In this document: one piece after another, positions 59,109-64,000 of the stretch
How positions within the stretch are numbered: the first letter of the stretch is position 1
How the letters are laid out: each line of letters starts with the position of its first letter
NCBI RefSeq assembly: GCF_000162475.2
Contig: NZ_KI391971.1
Location: forward strand, 158,057 to 222,056
Direction of reading: 5' to 3'
Source: Granulicatella elegans ATCC 700633
Lineage (GTDB): Bacteria > Bacillota > Bacilli > Lactobacillales > Aerococcaceae
DNA: 64,000 bases
The notes under the pieces: generated by a model
The model's input: only the letters and a program-made list of their open reading frames with translations
Databases searched by the model: none
Told to the model about the DNA's origin: nothing
Position numbers and translations under genes: made by a program

Positions 59109-59223
59109 AATAAATAGGGCAGTAGTTCAAAAAGGAAGACGCCTTTCTAGTAATAGAGAGGAGATGACGGTGCGACTCCGTCCGACTATTTATTGACGGC
59201 ACTCCGTATGGGGTGCCTTTTTT
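59109..59223 (+). ncRNA. candidate structured RNA with its own terminator
   Basis: A TACAAT box (59097-59102) is followed by about 115 bases holding AAAGG/CCTTT and GACGG/CCGTC hairpins and a strong terminator GGCACTCC/GGGGTGCC plus seven T residues. CCGTC (59178) can pair with GACGG at 59166 or with GACGG at 59194, and the second choice would compete with the terminator, as in a riboswitch. No known RNA class is recognised. The -35 region is weak. Confidence 0.45.
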
Positions 59224-59277
59224 GTTCATCATTAAGGGTTTGATAATAAAGGTAAATTAAAAGGTTTATAAAATTGT

Positions 59278-59305
59278 TTGAAATTTGATTAATAGAAGAT
59301 ATAAT
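59278..59305 (+). promoter_or_regulatory. promoter of the 78-residue membrane protein gene
   Basis: TTGAAA, a 16-base spacer and TATAAT, 31 bases before the start codon. Confidence 0.65.
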
Positions 59306-59336
59306 AGCTTTTAAGATACAATATGGAGGAGAAAAA

Positions 59337-59573
59337 ATGCATAAAAATTATTATGATGGACCACCTGAATATAGACCATTAAGTGCATGGGAATATTTTG
59401 GGTATGGGCTTCTTATAGCAATTCCGATTGTGGGTTTTGTGATGATGTTATATTATAGTTTTGATAATTCTAATATTAATCGTCGCAATTTTGCTCGTTA
59501 TTTATTGTGTAACGGTATTTTAGTGCTTGTATTTGGAGTTTTCTGGATTGGAATTAATTATTATCCGAAATAA
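59337..59573 (+). CDS. small two-helix membrane protein (78 residues)
   Basis: A 78-residue protein starting MHKNYYDGPPEYRPLSAWEYFG. Helices span about 22-43 and 56-74, joined by a polar loop DNSNINRRNFARY. The Tyr/Pro-rich start and two-helix hairpin resemble small stress or TM2-like proteins, but no family is recognised. ATATGGAGGAG precedes the ATG. Confidence 0.7.
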   Translation: MHKNYYDGPPEYRPLSAWEYFGYGLLIAIPIVGFVMMLYYSFDNSNINRRNFARYLLCNGILVLVFGVFWIGINYYPK

Positions 59574-59601
59574 AAAAATTATAGAAAATATAGCAAACAA
59601 A

Positions 59602-59635
59602 AAAGAGCATTCCGCTTTGGGATGCTCTATTTTTC
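59602..59635. terminator. bidirectional terminator between convergent genes
   Basis: AGAGCATTCC and GGGATGCTCT pair around GCTTT, with T runs on both sides; it overlaps the end of the FUSC-like gene. Confidence 0.85.
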
Positions 59636-60124
59636 TTGTAAATGTGGACTTGGTAATAGTCGGTTGACAATCATCGCAATCACTGCTCCAATTAAAGTAT
59701 CCAAGACACGTTGAATCGCATATTCTACATTCACGGCAGCTTCGATATTGTAAAAAATTACTAAGAAAGTCGCTGAAGAATTAATGACCGCTGTTTTGTT
59801 GAATCGATTGCAAAATAAAATTAATAAAATAATTCCAAGAGGAACTAATATTAAGTCAATGTAGTCTGGAAGAGTAAAATATCGATACGATTGAAGAAGG
59901 ATAATGGCTAATATCCCTCCAGACATATTCCCATAAAAGCGAGAAACTCCAAATTTCCAAGTTTGTTTATGATCCGTTCTTAAACTAAATACGGCAGATA
60001 ACACTGCTAACATTGGAGACCCACGATGAAGTACTTTAAAAAGAACGATACAAATAAAGGCAGATACGGCTGTTTTTAAAGTTCGGAGTCCAATGTGAAA
60101 AGGACTTTGTTGTTGATTAGGCAC
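59627..60124 (-). CDS. FUSC/aromatic acid exporter-like membrane protein
   Basis: About 165 residues with four helices, matching the N-terminal membrane unit of the FUSC/DUF939 family (IGLRTLKTAVSAFICIVLFKVLHRGSPMLAVLSAVFSLR, then NRFNKTAVINSSATFLVIFYNIE and RVLDTLIGAVIAMIVNRLL). The usual C-terminal cytoplasmic domain is absent, so this is a short form. The start is GTG at 60124 with CGAGGTGAAA before it; the ATG at 60184 lies in the promoter region. Confidence 0.8.
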   Translation of the reverse strand: MPNQQQSPFHIGLRTLKTAVSAFICIVLFKVLHRGSPMLAVLSAVFSLRTDHKQTWKFGVSRFYGNMSGGILAIILLQSYRYFTLPDYIDLILVPLGIILLILFCNRFNKTAVINSSATFLVIFYNIEAAVNVEYAIQRVLDTLIGAVIAMIVNRLLPSPHLQEK

Positions 60125-60309
60125 ACTTTCACCTCGTTGTTTAAAATTCTTGAATATCATATCATAAATTGTATCAAGCGACAACGAGTAAGAATGTCGA
60201 TTAAAGTCAGATTGAAAATGTAATTAATTTTATAAAAAACATGGAAAATTCAAGCGTAAAATTAAGGTTTATGATAGAATTAGAGGTATGTATAGAAAGT
60301 GGTGTTGCT

Positions 60310-60951
60310 GTGGGAAGACGAAAATCAATCAAATGGAAATCACATATGAAATTAGGGGTTAAGAGATTGACGCTAGGAATCGTTTTAGTATTCGTAGCGA
60401 TTTGTAGTGTGATTATTATGGGGACGTTACAGTTCCAAGAAACAAGACAAGACCCTACAGAAATTGCACACCAACAATTTATTCAAACGCTTGTCCCGTC
60501 TTCTCAAAAAGCTTATCAATTGTATAAAGTCTTACCGAGTATTAGTTTAGCTCAAGCTATATTAGAGTCCGATTGGGGAGAAAGTGGGTTATCAAAGGAT
60601 TATTATAACTTATATGGGATGAAAGCTGGTGCTGCAGAACCGAGTGTTCAATTAGAAACAAGTGAATTTGTCAATGGTCAATGGATTACCATTATGGCCC
60701 CTTTTCGAGTTTATAATAGTTGGGCAGAATCTGTAGAAGCACATGCTAAGTTATTGACATATGGAGTGGATTGGAATCCTAAATTATATGAACCAGTTTT
60801 AAAAGCAAAAAATTATAAAGAAGCAGCACACGCCCTTCAAAAAGCAGGGTATGCTACAGATCCAACTTATGCACAAAAAATTATTACGGTCATTGAAACA
60901 TATCATTTATCACAATATGATCAACTTCAAGAAAAATCTGTAAAGGAGTAG
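60310..60951 (+). CDS. cell-wall glucosaminidase (GH73)
   Basis: About 213 residues. After a basic start an N-terminal helix (about 23-45) anchors or exports it. The GH73 glucosaminidase domain (about 60-205) includes SISLAQAILESDWGESGLSKDYYNLYGMKAG with the catalytic Glu, and VYNSWAESVEAHAKLL. It cuts peptidoglycan glycan strands. It lacks wall-binding repeats, so it is a minimal form. GTG at 60310 fits AAAGTGGTG just before; the ATG at 60241 would add an implausible cytoplasmic extension. It precedes a PurK-like gene by seven bases. Confidence 0.82.
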   Translation: MGRRKSIKWKSHMKLGVKRLTLGIVLVFVAICSVIIMGTLQFQETRQDPTEIAHQQFIQTLVPSSQKAYQLYKVLPSISLAQAILESDWGESGLSKDYYNLYGMKAGAAEPSVQLETSEFVNGQWITIMAPFRVYNSWAESVEAHAKLLTYGVDWNPKLYEPVLKAKNYKEAAHALQKAGYATDPTYAQKIITVIETYHLSQYDQLQEKSVKE

Positions 60952-60958
60952 AAAACAC

Positions 60959-62071
60959 ATGAGTCAATTATTACCAGGAAGTATTATTGGAATTATTGGT
61001 GGAGATTCTCAAATTTCATCTATTATTTTAATGGCGAAACGTTTAGGGTATCGTGTTTACCATTTCCGAGAAGAAGATGAACCTAGTGTTTTGTTAGCAG
61101 ATAAAGAAGTGATTGCTCGTTATTCGAATAAACAAGCATTATCAGACTTTGCAATGCAAGTGGATACGATTTATGTTTTAACAAATCAAATTGAAATAGA
61201 TACGATTATCGCCTTAAGTGGGAAAACACGTTATTATCAATCGTTTGAATTAGCAGAAATTTCTCAAAATCGTATGGTTGAAAAGTTATTTTTAGAAGAA
61301 CATGCGATTAATGTAGCTCCTTATGGAATGATTACAAGTATTGGAGAATTACCAAGCTTATTATCAAGTATTGGATTTCCTGCTGTGTTAGAGACGAATC
61401 GTTTTCATAAAAAACATAAGGGAATTATGATTTATGACCATGATATGGATGATCATGTGTTCCAACTAGTAGAGGAACAATCTTGTATGGTAACAGCATT
61501 TGTTCCCGGTCAACGACATTTTAGTATGACAATTTTACGAGATTATGAAGATCATATTACGATTTTACCAATTACCGAAGATGTATATGTAGATGGAAAT
61601 TTAAAATATTCAATTGCGTCTAAACGAATGAATCCTGAATGGGTTGGAGAGCTTCGTACGATTGCATCTAAAATAATGCGTTCAATTTCAGGGTCTACTT
61701 TAGTATCGATTCAAGTAGTAATGGCAAAAAGTGGAATTTTTTATGTAAAAAAAGTGGATCAATTACCACTTCTTCAACATCAGTTTAGCGCACGACAAAT
61801 TCCTCAATCGTTTAGTGAAATTGTTTTACGATTAGCAACGGGCTTAGGTGTTTTAGAAAGTGGATTGCTAGAAGAAGGGTTAATTGTTCCGATTTATCAA
61901 GAAATGTTAGAAAAAGCGCATATTTTAACAGTGTTAAAACCTCATTGGGAATTTGAATATTTCCAAGTTGAAGGTGGAAATCTAGAAGAAGCAGTTGGAG
62001 TGATTCGATTAACAGGTACTTCAAGTGTGGATTTAGTGAATGAATTAGAATTAAGTGGATTACACGATTAG
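60959..62071 (+). CDS. PurK-like ATP-grasp protein
   Basis: A 370-residue protein with the PurK fold: a Rossmann start [28 protein letters not shown], an ATP-grasp domain (about 100-290; [21 protein letters not shown], and [21 protein letters not shown]) and a C-terminal unit. PurK carboxylates aminoimidazole ribotide, but no other purine genes are near and several core motifs are weakened, for example the usual GYDGKGQ loop reads HKKHKGI. It may be a paralogue with a different substrate. It sits directly upstream of pcrA. GGAGTAGAAAACAC precedes the ATG. Confidence 0.75.
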   Translation: MSQLLPGSIIGIIGGDSQISSIILMAKRLGYRVYHFREEDEPSVLLADKEVIARYSNKQALSDFAMQVDTIYVLTNQIEIDTIIALSGKTRYYQSFELAEISQNRMVEKLFLEEHAINVAPYGMITSIGELPSLLSSIGFPAVLETNRFHKKHKGIMIYDHDMDDHVFQLVEEQSCMVTAFVPGQRHFSMTILRDYEDHITILPITEDVYVDGNLKYSIASKRMNPEWVGELRTIASKIMRSISGSTLVSIQVVMAKSGIFYVKKVDQLPLLQHQFSARQIPQSFSEIVLRLATGLGVLESGLLEEGLIVPIYQEMLEKAHILTVLKPHWEFEYFQVEGGNLEEAVGVIRLTGTSSVDLVNELELSGLHD

Positions 62072-62100
62072 AATGTAACAAGAGAAGAAAGGATGACTTT

Positions 62101-64000
62101 GTGAGTATTTCGGCGAAATTACTAGAAGGAATGAATGATCGTCAAAAAGAGGCGGTTCAACATACTCAAGGCCCCTTACTAATTATGGCAGGTGCTGGTA
62201 GTGGGAAAACAAGAGTGTTAACACACCGTATGGCGTATATTTTAGCAGAAGAAGAGGTTCATCCTTGGAATATTTTAGCGATTACCTTTACGAATAAAGC
62301 CGCACGTGAAATGAAAGAGCGAGTAAGCCAATTAGTTGGCCCGCAAGCTGAAGATATGTGGGTATCTACGTTCCACTCCATGTGTGTGCGTATTTTAAGA
62401 AGAGATATTGAATTATTAGGTTATCAACGTTCTTTTACAATTTGTGACCCAAGTGAGCAACAAACAGCAATGAAGCGAATTTTAAAGAAATTAGATATTG
62501 ATAGCGAAAAGTATGATTATCGCATGATTTTAAATCGTATTAGTCAAGCAAAAAATGATTTAGAAGATGTGGAAGAATTTAGCAAAAAATATACGGGATA
62601 TGTGGAACAAATCATTGCGAAATGTTACCGTGAATATCAAAAAGAACTAGCAAAAAGTATGACATTGGACTTTGATGATTTAATTATGTTGACGGTACAA
62701 TTATTCCAAAAACATCCTGAAACATTGCAGTATTATCAACAAAAATTCCAATATATTCATGTGGATGAGTATCAAGATACGAACCATGCTCAATATCGAT
62801 TAGTAACGATGTTAGCGAAGAAATTCAAAAATATTTGTGTTGTTGGGGATGCAGACCAAAGTATTTATGGTTGGCGTGGTGCTGACATGAGTAATATTTT
62901 AGAATTCGAAAAAGATTATCAAAACGCAAAAGTTGTTTTATTAGAACAAAATTATCGTTCTACCAAAACGATTTTACAAGCAGCGAACCATGTCATTGAA
63001 AATAATTTTAATCGTAAAGTGAAGAAATTATGGACTGAAAATGAAGAAGGACAACCCATTACGTATTATCGTGCTCAATCGGAGCAAGATGAGGGACGTT
63101 ATGTATTGTCACAAATTCAAAGTTTATTAAGAGATGGTTATCATTATGATGATTTTGCCATTTTATATCGTACAAATGCGCAATCTCGTGTCATGGAAGA
63201 AAATTTATTAAAATCAAACATTCCATTCCGTTTAGTAGGAGGACAACGATTCTTCGAAAGACTTGAAATTAAAGATTTGCTAGCATATTTACGTTTAATT
63301 GTAAATCCTCAAGATGATTTAAGCTTTAGAAGAATTGTCAATAGTCCGAAACGAGGAATAGGAGCAACTTCTTTAGATAAATTAAATGATTTTGCTTCTA
63401 TGCATCAATTTTCATTATTAGAAGCCAGTTCGCAAATAGCAATCTCTCCTTTATCAGGGAAAGCAGCGAAAGCTTTAGAAAAATTTGCTGAAATGATTGA
63501 AGATTTGAGAAAAATGCAAGAATTTCTATCAATCAGTGAATTTGTAGAACAAGTGATTGAGAAAACAGGATATCTTGCTGCTTTAGAACAACAGCATACA
63601 ATGGAAGCTGATGCGAGAATTGAAAATATTCAAGAGTTTATCTCAGTTGCAAAACAATTCGAACAAGATCGTTTAGAAGAAGAGTCGGAAGATTCTCCAC
63701 TATTACAATTTTTAACAGATTTATCTTTAGTTTCTGATGCAGATAGCGATGATGGAGATGGCCGTATGGTAACATTAATGACGCTTCATGCGGCTAAAGG
63801 GCTAGAGTTTCCAGTCGTATTTATTATCGGTTTAGAAGAAGGGATTTTCCCAAGTTTAAGAAGTATAATGGAGAATGGCGATGATGTGGAAGAAGAACGT
63901 CGTCTAGCATATGTAGGAATTACCCGTGCAGAACAAAAATTATTTTTGACAAATGCATACTCCAGATTGTTATATGGACGTACACAAACGAATCGTCCAT
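62101..64000 (+). CDS. pcrA: ATP-dependent DNA helicase PcrA (3' end outside window)
   Basis: The first 633 residues of an SF1A helicase. Motif I is [15 protein letters not shown], Ia [15 protein letters not shown], motif [47 protein letters not shown] and [21 protein letters not shown], with [20 protein letters not shown] as motif VI. It unwinds DNA 3' to 5' in repair and rolling-circle replication and displaces RecA. The start is GTG with AAAGGATG before it. The frame is open to the window edge; about 110 residues should remain. It follows the PurK-like gene by 29 bases; ligA usually comes next in related genomes. Confidence 0.95.
   Translation, partial: MSISAKLLEGMNDRQKEAVQHTQGPLLIMAGAGSGKTRVLTHRMAYILAEEEVHPWNILAITFTNKAAREMKERVSQLVGPQAEDMWVSTFHSMCVRILRRDIELLGYQRSFTICDPSEQQTAMKRILKKLDIDSEKYDYRMILNRISQAKNDLEDVEEFSKKYTGYVEQIIAKCYREYQKELAKSMTLDFDDLIMLTVQLFQKHPETLQYYQQKFQYIHVDEYQDTNHAQYRLVTMLAKKFKNICVVGDADQSIYGWRGADMSNILEFEKDYQNAKVVLLEQNYRSTKTILQAANHVIENNFNRKVKKLWTENEEGQPITYYRAQSEQDEGRYVLSQIQSLLRDGYHYDDFAILYRTNAQSRVMEENLLKSNIPFRLVGGQRFFERLEIKDLLAYLRLIVNPQDDLSFRRIVNSPKRGIGATSLDKLNDFASMHQFSLLEASSQIAISPLSGKAAKALEKFAEMIEDLRKMQEFLSISEFVEQVIEKTGYLAALEQQHTMEADARIENIQEFISVAKQFEQDRLEEESEDSPLLQFLTDLSLVSDADSDDGDGRMVTLMTLHAAKGLEFPVVFIIGLEEGIFPSLRSIMENGDDVEEERRLAYVGITRAEQKLFLTNAYSRLLYGRTQTNRP

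Overview
The window looks like a chromosomal stretch from a low-GC lactic acid bacterium (Lactobacillales). It has AT-rich codon use, strong AGGAGG-type ribosome binding sites, many T-tailed hairpin terminators, an Rgg-type regulator, a YSIRK-like/LPKTG surface protein and a cdaA-cdaR-glmM operon. Content and order suggest the Carnobacteriaceae, perhaps Granulicatella, but no rRNA or other decisive marker is present. No tRNA, rRNA, CRISPR array or intact insertion sequence was seen.

Layout. 1-3.4 kb: end of an SdpI-like gene and a large MacB-type ABC protein with unusually C/G-ending codons. 3.4-6 kb: a transposase remnant, the first copy (A) of a ~170 bp folded repeat, a CBS-ACT protein and a CNNM/CorC membrane protein. 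6-10 kb: an accessory block with a Fic protein behind a tandem palindromic operator, then an Rgg regulator, a divergent 27-residue peptide gene and an ABC exporter. 10-14 kb: sstT, then copZ-copA behind a promoter with a cop box. 14-15 kb: pieces of a second, decayed copA surrounding three tiny membrane-protein genes. 15-19.5 kb: glycosyltransferase and LPKTG surface protein. 19.5-24 kb: yebC, thioredoxin-like gene, nfeD-floA operon, DUF2785 gene. 24-25 kb: folded repeats B and C flanking a broken phosphoesterase gene. 25-35 kb: a COG0523 zinc metallochaperone behind a Zur-like box, rlmA-like methyltransferase, SseB-like protein, a MarR-controlled osmoprotectant transporter, and a TetR/YhgE pair. 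35-42.4 kb: two cre-controlled units for sugar uptake and catabolism (PRD regulator, Gat-type PTS, RhaD-type aldolase, SDR dehydrogenase, KdgT-like permease). 42.9-46.2 kb: cdaA-cdaR-glmM. 46.3-46.6 kb: a type I toxin-antitoxin locus. 47-55.8 kb: housekeeping and transport genes, including yidD, an ECF S component with a DUF4430 lipoprotein, a formate/nitrite channel, an OppA-type lipoprotein, a YhcG nuclease, and folT behind a tetrahydrofolate riboswitch. 56-59 kb: a YtrA-type GntR/ABC operon. 59-64 kb: a candidate small RNA, a cell-wall hydrolase, a PurK-like ATP-grasp protein and pcrA, which runs off the right end.

Links between genes. Cyclic di-AMP is made by CdaA; the CBS-ACT protein at 3.7 kb resembles known c-di-AMP receptors. 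Copper and zinc handling each show a recognisable operator. The sugar genes share catabolite-repression sites. The most unusual items are the three folded repeats, whose stems covary while their linkers stay fixed; the Rgg/peptide/exporter cluster; the Fic tandem operator; and the toxin mRNA with apparent 5'-3' foldback pairing.
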